A DNA stretch of 60,465 nucleotides from JANRKH01 sp964351245 (GCA_964351245.1 CAYGNF010000003.1:1-60465), one strand, 5' to 3'. Shown: positions 44,697 through 54,300, counted from the stretch's first letter. Made by a program: numbers and translations. The notes: generated by a model not told the origin, from the letters alone.

Positions 44697-44888
44697 TAAA
44701 TCTAGTGCTTGATATGACTCATAAGTTTATTATGAGGTAATAATTGAAATGATTTAGTGAATTTAAATTTATATATACATTATTATTAAGCCCTATATTT
44801 AATGGCACTATAGCTTTATGTATTGACATTACTGACCATGTTACATATAGTTGGTTTCTTGCTTAGCATTAAAAATTGATGATCAGTA

Positions 44889-45458
44889 ATGCCAATTTTA
44901 TCAGATAAATGGATCAGAGAGCAATCTACCGCAAATAACATGATTACTCCATTTGAGTCACACCAGGTGCGTTATGATGCTATGGGTAATAAATTAATTT
45001 CTTACGGCCTATCTTCCTACGGATATGACGCTAGAGTCGCTCAGGAGTTTAAAGTTTTTACCAATATAAATTCTGCAATAGTAGATCCCAAAAACTTTTC
45101 TAATGATAGCTTTATCAATATTAAGCAAGATATATGTACAATTCCCCCTAATAGTTTTGCTCTTGCACGTACTGTGGAATATTTTAAAATACCAGAGGAT
45201 GTTTTAGTAATTTGCTTAGGCAAATCTACATACGCACGATGCGGCATTATTGTAAATGTCACTCCTTTAGAGCCAGGCTGGGAAGGTTATGTTACTCTAG
45301 AGTTTTCAAACACTACTACTCTTCCAGCTAAAATATATGCAGGAGAGGGCGCATGCCAGTTTATTTTTTTGAAAGGAAATGAGAAATGCGAGGTAACTTA
45401 TTCTGATAGAAAGGGAAAGTACATGAATCAAACTGGGGTTACTTTACCCTCTCTATAA
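44889..45458 (+). CDS. dcd: dCTP deaminase
   Basis: 189 residues. SSYGYDARVAQEFKVF near the N-terminus, CLGKSTYARCGIIVNVTPLE and GYVTLEFSNTT with the catalytic Glu, then YAGEGACQFIFL. It turns dCTP into dUTP, a step on the way to dTTP. The next gene, secB, starts 32 bases later. Confidence 0.96.
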   Translation: MPILSDKWIREQSTANNMITPFESHQVRYDAMGNKLISYGLSSYGYDARVAQEFKVFTNINSAIVDPKNFSNDSFINIKQDICTIPPNSFALARTVEYFKIPEDVLVICLGKSTYARCGIIVNVTPLEPGWEGYVTLEFSNTTTLPAKIYAGEGACQFIFLKGNEKCEVTYSDRKGKYMNQTGVTLPSL

Positions 45459-45490
45459 TCATTTAATAATCACAAGAAAATAGAAATAAT

Positions 45491-45958
45491 ATGCAAGATC
45501 AAAACACAGAAGATAACAACCCCCATATCGCCATTGCATCTCAATATATCAAAGACCTATCGTTTGAAAATCCTAATGCACCCAATTCTCTGACCTCTTT
45601 ATCATCAGCTCCTTCAGTAGAACTTGCCCTTGATGTAGAAATTGCCAGGCTCGAAGATGAGAATCATGTTTTTGAAGTTGCTTTAAAGATAGAGTCCACC
45701 GCAAAACACGAAGATCAGGTTTTATTTGTCATAGAGATTGTGTATGCCGGTATCTTTTTATTGCAAAATATTCCTACAGAACAACAAGAAATGATTCTTG
45801 CTATACATTGTCCCAACATGATTTTTCCATTTGCTCGTAGGATTATTTCAGATATCACTAGCGATAGTGGATTTCAGCCTCTAAGAATCGATCCAATTGA
45901 CTTTGGTAGATTATATCAAAAAAAACTATCTGAAAGAAGCTCTGAAGGCGAAGCGTAA
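45491..45958 (+). CDS. secB: protein-export chaperone SecB
   Basis: 155 residues. The SecB pattern is clear: IASQYIKDLSFENPNAP, then FEVALKIESTAKHEDQVLFV, and the C-terminal HCPNMIFPFARRIISDIT with FQPLRIDPIDFGRLYQ. SecB holds preproteins unfolded for SecA. It follows dcd and precedes a 271-base gap before flgG. Confidence 0.95.
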   Translation: MQDQNTEDNNPHIAIASQYIKDLSFENPNAPNSLTSLSSAPSVELALDVEIARLEDENHVFEVALKIESTAKHEDQVLFVIEIVYAGIFLLQNIPTEQQEMILAIHCPNMIFPFARRIISDITSDSGFQPLRIDPIDFGRLYQKKLSERSSEGEA

Positions 45959-46229
45959 GATATCTTTCGACTATTTTGTTGTTTTATTAGATTAGTTGAT
46001 TGGTACTAGATAATTAACAAACGATATATTGGCAGAGGCAAGAAAACTCAATCAACAACTTATGACCTTAGTATATATATTGGTATATTTTTTGTAAAAT
46101 TACATCATGTTACGAAGTTTCAAAATTTTTTCTGCAAAAATTCTTATTGTATATACAAAAAAAATTGCATTATAGGAATTCTAATATAGATACTGTACAA
46201 GATAAGTTTTTAATGCGAGAATTCTCACT
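45959..46229. other. intergenic region upstream of flgG
   Basis: 271 AT-rich bases with no gene seen. It should hold the promoter of flgG-flgA-flgH. The best sigma-54-like word is TTGGTATATTTTTTGTAA (GG at 46082-46083), which has the 10-base spacing but GT instead of GC at -12, so it is not counted as a site. The distance to the ATG (about 135 bases) is also long. Confidence 0.5.
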
Positions 46230-47009
46230 ATGGCAGATTTACTAACACATATAGCAGCGTCAGGAATGGATGCAGCGATGAAAGAGATCAACAACAAAGC
46301 AAATGATTTGGCAAATGTAAATTCAGGGGCTTATAAAAGCATTCATAATAAAACCCAGGAAACATTTTATATACATGTCACAAAGGCTGGCAGCGGGGCT
46401 CAAGATGGCGAAAAGCCAGTAGGTGTATATCAGGGGACCGGAGCAAAAACTGTGGCAACATATAGAGATCTTTCGCTTGGTACTAGAAAGCAAACCAGTA
46501 TGAGTTTAGATTTTTATATAGCAGGTAGTGGGTATGTGGCAGTTACATTACCTAGCAAAGAAACCGTGTATTATAGAGCCACTTCCTTAAAAATAAATAG
46601 TGAAGGAGTTATTACTACCTCAGAAGGATACCCACTCGTAGATAACATTGTTCTACCTGAAGCAATTGCTATGCAAGCGATCAAGATATCAGAGAATGGC
46701 GAAATGTCCTATGATGGGGGGGATCAAAAAATCGTGCTTGGTCAAATTAATCTACATAATTTTCCAAACGAGCAGGGCCTTAAGGGCTTATCTGGAGGAT
46801 ATTATTTAGAAACGGAAGCATCTGGTGCCCCGATAGTGGGCAAGCCTGGTGATCCTGGTTTTGGAACTTTAGATCAGGGGGCGCTCGAGTTATCTAACGT
46901 AGAAGTCGCAAATGTCTTCGCGGATTTTATGGCTGCACAGAGAGCCTATGAGTTAAATGCAAAGATGCTAAGATCTGCAGAGGAAATGAGTAAAGAACTA
47001 AAACAATAG
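46230..47009 (+). CDS. flgG: flagellar distal rod protein FlgG
   Basis: 259 residues, the usual FlgG length. N-terminal AASGMDAAMKEINNKANDLA with LANVNSGAYKS, then the rod/hook-protein core and a C-terminal DQGALELSNVEVANVFADFM with AAQRAYELNAKMLRSAEEM. The last element is the axial-family signature of rod proteins. FlgF is a possible alternative, but the ends and the following flgA and flgH fit FlgG. Its stop overlaps the flgA start as TAGTG. Confidence 0.9.
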   Translation: MADLLTHIAASGMDAAMKEINNKANDLANVNSGAYKSIHNKTQETFYIHVTKAGSGAQDGEKPVGVYQGTGAKTVATYRDLSLGTRKQTSMSLDFYIAGSGYVAVTLPSKETVYYRATSLKINSEGVITTSEGYPLVDNIVLPEAIAMQAIKISENGEMSYDGGDQKIVLGQINLHNFPNEQGLKGLSGGYYLETEASGAPIVGKPGDPGFGTLDQGALELSNVEVANVFADFMAAQRAYELNAKMLRSAEEMSKELKQ

Positions 47010-47692
47010 TGATAAAATACGCGAATATATTAATTTTGGCACTGCTTTTGCTGCCTTCTAATAAAGTCTTTGCAAGCTATTTTGAAGATAGCCTCAAGAG
47101 CTTGATATTAGAAAAAATAGGCCTACATTATTCTATAGATTTAAAATTTGAATCTAACGGCAAATTAGATCAAATAATTTCACGAGATCACGAAATTAGC
47201 AGCGTTGCATTAAGTTTCTATTCCCCTCAAACCAAAAGCTTTAAAGCTTTGGTGAAATTTACGCAAGAAAATATCGAGATTTTTGGCAAATTCGATACGT
47301 ATTTTGAAATTTACTTATCTAATAAATTTATAAAACATGGAAAGCAAATCAATCCTGAGGATATTAAACTAGTGAAGGTAAAAAAAATTCAAGATCTAGA
47401 CGATATAATCAAAAACCCATCTATGCTTTATGGTATGGAGACGAGGCAGAATATTCTTCCGGGTAAAGTAATCAGATTAATTGATTTAAAAAAATCCCCC
47501 CTTATCAAAGAAAATGACCCCGTCACTCTTTTATATGAATCTAATGCCATGAGCCTAAAAACTTTAGGAATTGCTATGGCTCAGGGAGGAATAGGAGATA
47601 AAATCAGGGCCAAAAATGAAAAAACTGGTATAGTGGTTTTTGGAGAGGTGGTGGATAAAAACATAATCAGAGTGAGTGATCCTAATGACTAA
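47009..47692 (+). CDS. flgA: FlgA, P-ring assembly chaperone
   Basis: 227 residues, GTG start overlapping the flgG stop. A signal peptide (about residues 1-22, ending NKVFA) is followed by a divergent middle. The SAF domain of FlgA is the C-terminal half (INPEDIKLVKVKKIQDLDDI, LPGKVIRLIDLKKSPLIKEN, then GIAMAQGGIGDKIRAKN). FlgA is a periplasmic chaperone that helps FlgI build the P ring. The 3' end runs 8 bases into flgH. Confidence 0.88.
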   Translation: MIKYANILILALLLLPSNKVFASYFEDSLKSLILEKIGLHYSIDLKFESNGKLDQIISRDHEISSVALSFYSPQTKSFKALVKFTQENIEIFGKFDTYFEIYLSNKFIKHGKQINPEDIKLVKVKKIQDLDDIIKNPSMLYGMETRQNILPGKVIRLIDLKKSPLIKENDPVTLLYESNAMSLKTLGIAMAQGGIGDKIRAKNEKTGIVVFGEVVDKNIIRVSDPND

Positions 47693-48497
47693 AGTCAATC
47701 TATCATTGTTTCTCCTGAGGCGTATTATCATTATCCTTTTTTTGCAGATCAGAGCCCCAATTTTGTGCTTATTTCTGAGTTTACTTGCGTGCGTCCTATC
47801 CTCATGCACAGATTCTATAGAGAGGCTCTCAAGAGTTGGAAAGGCTCCTGATTTAGGAAAACTCGATGTGCCTGCTACTCATGGCGATGACATAGATCCG
47901 GTAAAGGAATTAAAGGCTCATGAAGAAAGAAAAAAAATTACAAACTCTTTGTGGCAGCCGGGAGCAATATCTTTTTTCAGAGATAATAGAGCTTGGAAAG
48001 CAGGAGATATTGTTAGAGTTATTATCCAGGTTAGTGATAGTGCTAAGCTTAATAATAGCACTAATAATGCGCGTGCGGCTAGCGACGGCGTTTCGGCTCC
48101 TAGTGTTTTTGGAAAACAAGCTGCAATTGCTAAATTTTTATCAGCCTCAGGCAAAGCATCTGATCTATTATCCACAAATACTTCAAAAGCCCACAAAGGC
48201 AATGGAGCCATTACGCGCAATGAAGCAATCCAGACTGTAATGGCTGCTATTGTATCTCAAATTTTACCAAATGGGAATTTAGTAATTCAAGGCAAGCAAG
48301 AAATTAGAGTAAATCACGAACTCAGAGAAATTAAAGTGACTGGAATTATCAGGCCCAGAGATATCAGCTCCAGTAACTCAGTGACTTCTGATCAAATCGC
48401 CGAAGCTAGAATTTCATACGGAGGTAGAGGTGTAGTAAGTGATGTACAGCAGCCTAGAATAGGCTCTCAGATTGTAGATATTATATCGCCATTTTAA
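47685..48497 (+). CDS. flgH: flagellar L-ring lipoprotein FlgH
   Basis: 270 residues from ATG 47685; an in-frame GTG nine bases upstream is possible. Lipoprotein signal peptide ending LACVLSSC. FlgH marks follow: SLWQPGAISFFRDNRAWKAG, DIVRVIIQVSDSAKLNN, then NGNLVIQGKQEIRVNHELRE and VTGIIRPRDISSSNSV. The C-terminus ends ISYGGRGVVSDVQQPRIGSQ. It builds the outer-membrane L ring. It overlaps the end of flgA, and no further flagellar gene follows. Confidence 0.93.
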   Translation: MTKVNLSLFLLRRIIIILFLQIRAPILCLFLSLLACVLSSCTDSIERLSRVGKAPDLGKLDVPATHGDDIDPVKELKAHEERKKITNSLWQPGAISFFRDNRAWKAGDIVRVIIQVSDSAKLNNSTNNARAASDGVSAPSVFGKQAAIAKFLSASGKASDLLSTNTSKAHKGNGAITRNEAIQTVMAAIVSQILPNGNLVIQGKQEIRVNHELREIKVTGIIRPRDISSSNSVTSDQIAEARISYGGRGVVSDVQQPRIGSQIVDIISPF

Positions 48498-48666
48498 TGT
48501 TATCTGCATATTTTTAGAAAATCTGCTTATGTATTCACCCCTCAGTTACAGTTTCCGTTTATTGGGAATATATATTTATTTTGTCGTATTCTATCAATTT
48601 ATGCTTGCGAAATTTCAATATAAGCCTAATATTATTGTAGCTCAAATCAAAGTGAAGGAACAATGT

Positions 48667-49125
48667 ATGCGCTTTCTAATGCGTACAAATCACCCTGTTA
48701 TACATATCTGTATATTACTCTTTATATGCAATAAGGCTGCTGAAGCGTCATTACTCTTACAGAAATGCCTGTTTTCCCTAGCCTATAGAGCATATTCTAT
48801 AATAAAAATTACAGCCCTTAGTATCATAATGACAAATAGTTTAAATTGTGCTGCCGCAGACGTAATTGAGATAGAATTAGGTATAAGATCTCATCAATTT
48901 GAACCTACCATCATTACAGCTCCTCATGGCAAAAAAATAAAATTAAAAATTACAAATTACGACGATCAAATTGAGGAGTTCGAAAGCATCGATTTAGTGC
49001 GTGAAAAAATTATCCCCCCTGGTAAAACAGCTACTGTCACTCTCCCCCCTCTTAAACCGGGTACATATAGTTTTTATGGAGAGTTTCATCGTGAAAGCGC
49101 TGCGGGTAATTTAATAGTGGAGTAG
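48667..49125 (+). CDS. cupredoxin-domain protein paired with an iron permease
   Basis: 152 residues from an ATG with AAGGAA six bases upstream; the frame is open further upstream (48529), but that extension has no ribosome site. Two hydrophobic stretches lie before the mature domain (HICILLFICNKAAEA and IIKITALSIIMTNSLNCAAA), so the export signal is unusual; the second looks like the cleaved one. The mature domain (IELGIRSHQFEPTIITAPHG, then NYDDQIEEFES, ending GTYSFYGEFHRESAAGNLIV) is the Cupredoxin_1 type. Next to FTR1 it fits the periplasmic iron-binding partner. Confidence 0.75.
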   Translation: MRFLMRTNHPVIHICILLFICNKAAEASLLLQKCLFSLAYRAYSIIKITALSIIMTNSLNCAAADVIEIELGIRSHQFEPTIITAPHGKKIKLKITNYDDQIEEFESIDLVREKIIPPGKTATVTLPPLKPGTYSFYGEFHRESAAGNLIVE

Positions 49126-49128
49126 ATC

Positions 49129-49935
49129 ATGCATCAAATTACAATAATTGTTTTTAGGGAATTTCTCGAAATTTCTCTACTAATAGGATTTTTGAGTTCC
49201 GTAGGTAGTCATATTAAAGACTTTAGAATAATACTAAGTAGCGGCATAATGCTTGGGATTGTTGGTGCAAGCATCCTCGCTTTTTTTACTGATCAAATTT
49301 CAAATAGTCTAGATGGTGTTGGTAGCGAAATATTTGATGCTTCAATCATATTAATGACCGTATTTCTTATGTGCGCTACTCTTATTTGGGTGAAGCAGCA
49401 ATCCAGCATGTCGAATAAAATTTCGTTAATCAATGAGCATTCTGATAGTCTCTATGCAAAAATGACCTTTGTAGCAGTGGTCGCAACTAGTATATTTAGA
49501 GAAGGCGCAGAAATAGTATTAATTTTGCATAGTTTTAGCGCTATAGCTCAAAATGATGCAATGAATCATCTTAGTGGTTTTATGATAGGGGCTTTGTGCG
49601 GATGTATTTGCGGGGTTGCGTTATATATAGGGTTGTTTCAATTTGCAAAAAGGCGTATTTTTCAAATTACAAGTTTTTTTATGACTTTTATAGCTGCTGG
49701 ACTATCTGCAGAAGCCGCAAAAATACTCGCCTCTGTGGGCGTATTAGATGATATGGGTGCTCCGATATGGGATACAAGCTGGATTGTAAGCGATCAGGGT
49801 ATATTGGGTAAGTTTTTAAAAATTTTCATTGGCTACAGTGCAAAACCTTATGGTGTAGAGCTCGTATTTTACTTGTTAACAATCATGATAATCATTACTA
49901 CAGAAAAACTTTTTTCTGGTAAAAAATCTAGATAA
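49129..49935 (+). CDS. FTR1 family iron permease
   Basis: 268 residues, about seven membrane helices. Both REXXE iron-binding motifs are present: REFLE at 10-14 and REGAE at 124-128. Family features also include SGIMLGIVGASILAFF and the C-terminal WDTSWIVSDQGILGKFLKIF segment. It should import iron in the bacterial cupredoxin-dependent manner. It starts 3 bases after the cupredoxin stop, so the pair is one operon. Iron feeds haem (hemC) and the respiratory chain. Confidence 0.9.
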   Translation: MHQITIIVFREFLEISLLIGFLSSVGSHIKDFRIILSSGIMLGIVGASILAFFTDQISNSLDGVGSEIFDASIILMTVFLMCATLIWVKQQSSMSNKISLINEHSDSLYAKMTFVAVVATSIFREGAEIVLILHSFSAIAQNDAMNHLSGFMIGALCGCICGVALYIGLFQFAKRRIFQITSFFMTFIAAGLSAEAAKILASVGVLDDMGAPIWDTSWIVSDQGILGKFLKIFIGYSAKPYGVELVFYLLTIMIIITTEKLFSGKKSR

Positions 49936-49985
49936 AACTATAATCACCCAAGTGACAAAATATTAAATCAGGAAATATATATATC

Positions 49986-50534
49986 ATGCTGAAGCTTTTA
50001 GTTGAATTCGGACCAATAGTTGTTTTTTTTGCCAGTTATAAATTATCTAATATTTTCCAAGCCACAGTATTAATGTTGATTGTCACCTTGGTTGGTCTGA
50101 TTGTTAGCTACATTATTGACGGAAAAATCTCTGTACCACTTTTAATTTCAAGCGGTGTATTAATAGGAACGGCGAGTATCACAATATTCAGTGGTGATTC
50201 TGCTTTTATTAAAATGAAACCTACATTAGTCTTTGCAATTTTTAGCATTATTCTGTTTGTTGGGGTCGCAAGAGGACAGGGATTGGTAAAATACGTACTG
50301 GGCTCTGCTATAGAAATGAGCGATCAGGCTTGGTTAAGTTTATCACTTAGATTTGCTGTTTATTTGCTGTTTTCTGCAATTCTGAATGAGTATATATGGA
50401 GAAATTATACAGAAAGTTTTTGGGTAAATTTTAAGGTATTTGGCTTTGCACCTATGACTATGGTTTTTGTCGCACTTCAGATACCATTTTTACTAAAACA
50501 TCAAAAACAAAAGATTGATCCACCTAATTCTTAA
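49986..50534 (+). CDS. YciB/IspZ family inner-membrane protein
   Basis: 182 residues with about five membrane helices. It starts LLVEFGPIVVFFASYKLSNI, the YciB pattern, and has the C-terminal SLRFAVYLLFSAILNEYIWR element. The family acts with the divisome and cell-envelope synthesis. It lies 5 bases before sua5, so the two are co-transcribed. Confidence 0.85.
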   Translation: MLKLLVEFGPIVVFFASYKLSNIFQATVLMLIVTLVGLIVSYIIDGKISVPLLISSGVLIGTASITIFSGDSAFIKMKPTLVFAIFSIILFVGVARGQGLVKYVLGSAIEMSDQAWLSLSLRFAVYLLFSAILNEYIWRNYTESFWVNFKVFGFAPMTMVFVALQIPFLLKHQKQKIDPPNS

Positions 50535-50539
50535 TTTAT

Positions 50540-51481
50540 GTGTTCATTGATTATCCACAAGCGCTAGAGATCATTTTAAACCAGGGGGTTGTAGCTGTTC
50601 CTACTGAGACTGTCTACGGTTTAGCTGGAGATGCTACATCAGAAATTGCTACAAGCAAAATCTTTACAACAAAAAAGCGTCCAGCAGATAATCCATTAAT
50701 AATACACATCAGCTCTCTAGATCAAGCAATGGAATATGGAGTATTTAATGAATATGCCAAAAAAATTGCTACAGCATTTTGGCCTGGGCCTATTACTATA
50801 GTTGTACCTAAGAAGAAATCGCGTATCAGTGCAATATCAACTGCAGGTATGGATACTATAGCACTCAGGTGGCCTTCTCATCCGACAATGCAGAAATTAA
50901 TTATTGATGCGCAAAAACCTATAGCAGCCCCAAGTGCTAATATATATACTAGAATAAGCCCTACTAGCTCTAAGCACGTAGAAATAGGTTTTGATGGAGC
51001 AGTACCAGTGCTAGATGGAGGTATCGCTGTGTATGGTATAGAATCTACTATAATCTCATGTAGTACAAAAATTGCTATATTAAGACATGGATTTATTACA
51101 AGTCAGTCAATAGAAGATGTAGTAGGTATTACTCCCGAAATATTTATAAATTCAAAAACAGCACCAGGTGCATCAGAGATACATTATAGCCCCATGAGCG
51201 AAATGCGAGTAGATGTAGAGCGTGCTCATAACGATGAATTTGCAATAAATTTTGGATCAAATCAAATAGGGGGATCAATGCATGCTAATCTAAGCAATGA
51301 TGGCGATCTTGTGCAAGCTGCAAGTAGACTATATAATGCTTTATTTGAAGCCGATAAAGCGGTGCAAGAATTTGGACTATCAAGTATTGCAGTAGCAAAA
51401 ATTCCATATCAGGGAATTGGGCATGCGATTAACGACAAGCTCAGAAGAGGCGCACGCACTCAATCAATAACCAATTCTTGA
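50540..51481 (+). CDS. threonylcarbamoyl-AMP synthase, long Sua5 type
   Basis: 313 residues, GTG start. The YrdC fold comes first (VVAVPTETVYGLAGDATSE, then KKRPADNPLIIHI, FWPGPITIVVPKK, and AAPSANIYTRISPTSSKH). The extra C-terminal Sua5 domain is also present (about 225-313, with RLYNALFEADKAVQEFGLSS). It makes the activated intermediate used by TsaD (41.7-42.7 kb) for t6A. The 3' end faces pld. Confidence 0.93.
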   Translation: MFIDYPQALEIILNQGVVAVPTETVYGLAGDATSEIATSKIFTTKKRPADNPLIIHISSLDQAMEYGVFNEYAKKIATAFWPGPITIVVPKKKSRISAISTAGMDTIALRWPSHPTMQKLIIDAQKPIAAPSANIYTRISPTSSKHVEIGFDGAVPVLDGGIAVYGIESTIISCSTKIAILRHGFITSQSIEDVVGITPEIFINSKTAPGASEIHYSPMSEMRVDVERAHNDEFAINFGSNQIGGSMHANLSNDGDLVQAASRLYNALFEADKAVQEFGLSSIAVAKIPYQGIGHAINDKLRRGARTQSITNS

Positions 51482-51536
51482 ATCATACCAAATCCTATTT
51501 AAATCGAAAGTCTAATCTAATGATTGGTATAATGAT
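51482..51536. terminator. inverted repeat between convergent sua5 and pld
   Basis: ATCATACCAA (51482-51491) pairs with TTGGTAT plus TGAT (51524-51530 and 51533-51536), a two-base bulge aside. The loop is about 32 bases. It is AT-rich and not followed by a T-run, so it is only a weak terminator candidate. Confidence 0.3.
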
Positions 51537-51547
51537 ATATAGCATCC

Positions 51548-52135
51548 CTACTTTATTGCAGAGTAATATCTATTTTGCCAATTTGTTATATATATATCAG
51601 CAATTTTTTTGTCTTGTATTAATATTGCGTTTTCGGCATTGCGTTTATCTGCGGCTTCTGAGAAGTTAAAACTTCCAGTGATGACTTTTGTTCCATCTAT
51701 TATAATGACTTTATTATGTGCTATACCAGATATTGAGTCTTTGACAACCTCAATACCTGCATCTCTCAAACTTTGAACTGTAGTACGATTTTCAGCAAAA
51801 TTACTACGATCAAGAATTGCTCTTACATTTACACCTCGTGCCTTTGCTGCAATTAATTGATTAATAATAGCAAAACTTGTGAGCGAATATGCCTGTACCA
51901 GCACTGATTCTTTGGCTTGTATTATGTTCTGTGCAATGAGACTACCGCATCCACGAGGCGGAGTGAAGCATATATTCAAATTTTCCGTTGGAGTATCAAA
52001 ACTATGCCATGATCCAATACCATAATATTCTTCAAATCCTACACCAAAAGATATACCAAAGATTATACCAAGCAGAGAGTTAACAGTACCCCTTCTATTG
52101 ATTTTGGTTTTGAACATTGGCTTGCGAGATAACAT
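51548..52135 (-). CDS. pld: phospholipase D-type protein, single HKD motif
   Basis: 195 residues. One HKD motif is visible at AHNKVIIIDGTKVITGSFNF with the following SEAADKRNAEN. The N-terminus carries a hydrophobic anchor or signal (about residues 18-33). The size and layout match the Rickettsia Pld protein and bacterial Nuc endonucleases, which act as dimers. In Rickettsia this protein is linked to phagosome escape; whether that applies here is inference. An endonuclease is the alternative. Confidence 0.85.
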   Translation of the reverse strand: MLSRKPMFKTKINRRGTVNSLLGIIFGISFGVGFEEYYGIGSWHSFDTPTENLNICFTPPRGCGSLIAQNIIQAKESVLVQAYSLTSFAIINQLIAAKARGVNVRAILDRSNFAENRTTVQSLRDAGIEVVKDSISGIAHNKVIIIDGTKVITGSFNFSEAADKRNAENAILIQDKKIADIYITNWQNRYYSAIK

Positions 52136-52363
52136 GGAAGTACCTGTTATTATATAGATTATTTTAAGCCATAGATAATCAAAAATTATTCTTTATGAAT
52201 CTAAAAATACACCAATTTAATGGTATATTAATTATTCGCTCAATCCTGATGATTATAACAAAATTATCCAGCGATAATCAAGCATGAAATACATCCCGAA
52301 TATTTGATAACACACTCATGTTAAAGAAATTAATAATGTGAAGCAGAGAGAGTAGCTTTATAA

Positions 52364-53668
52364 TTATCTTTCGCTCAATTCTACAAATTCTCTTTCAGCG
52401 GATCCTGTATATAATTGTCTTGGGCGGGTAATTTTTTGATTCTCATCATTATGCATTTCAAGCCACTGAGACATCCAGCCAGATGTCCTTGCTATCGCAA
52501 AAAGCACTGTGAATAACTGGGATGGTATATTCATAGCTTCGTATATTATACCTGAATAGAAGTCAACATTAGGATATAATTTTCTTTCTACAAAATATTC
52601 ATCATTAAGTGCTATATATTCAAGCTCAGTTGCTATATTGAGTAAAGGATTATCCACTTGACCTAGCTCAGATAAAACCTTCTTGCATTCTTCTTTGAGC
52701 ACAGCTGCCCTTGGATCGTAGTTTTTGTAAACCCTATGCCCAAACCCCATTAGTCTAAATGGATCATCCTTATCTTTTGCTTTTTCAATAAATCTAGGGA
52801 TATTTTTTACCTCTCCAATGGCTCTTAGCATATTAATTACAGCTTCGTTTGCTCCTCCATGAGCAGGACCCCACAAAGAGGCTATACCTGCACTTATGCA
52901 AGCAAATGGATTTGCACCCGACGACCCAGCAGTTCTTACGGTAGAAGTAGAGGCATTTTGTTCGTGGTCTGCATGTAAAATAAAAATTTTATTGAGCGCA
53001 GAAGACATCACTGGATTGACTTTATATTTTTCCGAAGGTGTACCAAACAACATATGAAGAAAATTTGACGAATATTCCAAATCATTTTTTGGATATATAA
53101 ATGGCTGTCCAATAGAATATTTATATGCCATAGCTGAAATAGTAGGGATTTTAGCAACCATTCTAATGGCAGCCAACTCTCTTGCTGCTGGATTATTAAT
53201 ATCGAGCACATCATGATATACAGAAGAAAGAGATCCAAAGGCGCTCAGTACAATAGCCATAGGGTGGGCAGAGTGTCTAAATCCACTAATAAGATTATGT
53301 AATTGCTCATTCACCATTGTGTGATGGCAGATTTTTTGGGAAAACTCCTGCAAAGCCTTCTGATTTGGTAATTCTTGATAAAATAATAAATATACAATTT
53401 CTAGATAATGACATTTTTCTGCAAGAGGCTTGATATCATACCCACGATGTCTTAAAATCCCGACCTCGCCATCTATATAAGTAATCTTAGATTCACAGGC
53501 TGCTGTTGAGATAAATCCAGGATCATAAGTAAAGCAACCAGTCTGATTATATAGCTTGTTAATATCTATTACATCTGGACCTATTGCAGATTTATAAATA
53601 GGTAACTTAATAACCTGATTGCGTATCTTTAATTCCGCAAACTCCTGATCCTGCCGAGTATTAGACAT
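52364..53668 (-). CDS. gltA: citrate synthase
   Basis: 434 residues. FTYDPGFISTAACESKITYI near the N-terminus, HADHEQNASTSTVRTAGSS in the middle, the signature GFGHRVYKNYDPRA, and PNVDFYSGIIYEAMNIPSQL near the end. It condenses oxaloacetate with acetyl-CoA. The start has a good ribosome site (AGAGGA, 7 bases upstream). It is monocistronic. Downstream (52136-52363) I see no gene. Confidence 0.97.
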   Translation of the reverse strand: MSNTRQDQEFAELKIRNQVIKLPIYKSAIGPDVIDINKLYNQTGCFTYDPGFISTAACESKITYIDGEVGILRHRGYDIKPLAEKCHYLEIVYLLFYQELPNQKALQEFSQKICHHTMVNEQLHNLISGFRHSAHPMAIVLSAFGSLSSVYHDVLDINNPAARELAAIRMVAKIPTISAMAYKYSIGQPFIYPKNDLEYSSNFLHMLFGTPSEKYKVNPVMSSALNKIFILHADHEQNASTSTVRTAGSSGANPFACISAGIASLWGPAHGGANEAVINMLRAIGEVKNIPRFIEKAKDKDDPFRLMGFGHRVYKNYDPRAAVLKEECKKVLSELGQVDNPLLNIATELEYIALNDEYFVERKLYPNVDFYSGIIYEAMNIPSQLFTVLFAIARTSGWMSQWLEMHNDENQKITRPRQLYTGSAEREFVELSER

Positions 53669-53880
53669 AATGCATCCTCTCTTTATTAGCCCATAATAGT
53701 TGATGATATTACAAATTTGACAATTTTACTATTTAATATCGTTACATTAAGAACCTTTATTATGGTATATGATTATTTGCAACACTGCTATACTACTCTT
53801 TTAGTATCAACAAAATTTTTACTTGCAGCATGAAGATGAAATATCATATATTATCTTAGTTGTTATTAAAAATACATATT

Positions 53881-54300
53881 ATGAAAAAAGTAGTTTTGCC
53901 AGAGGGATATAAACCCCAAGAGTCTGAAGAATATATGAGTGAGTTGCAATTGGAGTATTATAAGCAAAAGCTACTTGCATGGAAAGATGAATTACTGCAG
54001 GAATCCAAAGATACTCTAAAGCATCTCAAGGAAGAGAGTTGGAAAGAGCCGGATATAAATGATAGAGCTTCTCTTGAAAGCGAAACCGCGCTTGAGCTTA
54101 GGACTCGTGGTAGATATAAAAAATTACTCGATAAAATTGATGATGCATTGTCTAGAATACAAAATCATGACTACGGATATTGCGAAGAAACTGGAGAAAA
54201 GATAGGCCTCAAGAGGCTAGAAGCAAGACCCGTAGCTACTTTATGTGTTGAGGCGCAGGAAAAGCGTGAAAAATTTGAAAAAGAACATAGTATGGAATAA
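53881..54300 (+). CDS. dksA: DksA family RNA-polymerase-binding protein, two-Cys form
   Basis: 139 residues from ATG 53881. A long coiled coil covers about residues 20-95, with the tip DINDRAS carrying Asp58 and Asp61. The zinc-finger region is CEETGEKIGLKRLEARPVAT and LCVEA: only Cys101 and Cys122 remain, while the other two ligands are Thr104 and Ala125. The same C-x2-T / C-x2-A pattern is known from the zinc-independent DksA2 of Pseudomonas and occurs in many Alphaproteobacteria. It modulates initiation together with ppGpp. It is followed by a long hairpin. Confidence 0.92.
   Translation: MKKVVLPEGYKPQESEEYMSELQLEYYKQKLLAWKDELLQESKDTLKHLKEESWKEPDINDRASLESETALELRTRGRYKKLLDKIDDALSRIQNHDYGYCEETGEKIGLKRLEARPVATLCVEAQEKREKFEKEHSME

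Noticed and set aside
46081..46097. Possible sigma-54 site before flgG
   Set aside because: The spacing is right but the -12 element is GT, not GC, and it is about 135 bases from the start codon.
48529..48666. Longer N-terminus for the cupredoxin protein
   Set aside because: The extra 46 residues come before two further hydrophobic segments and have no ribosome site, while ATG 48667 has AAGGAA at good distance.
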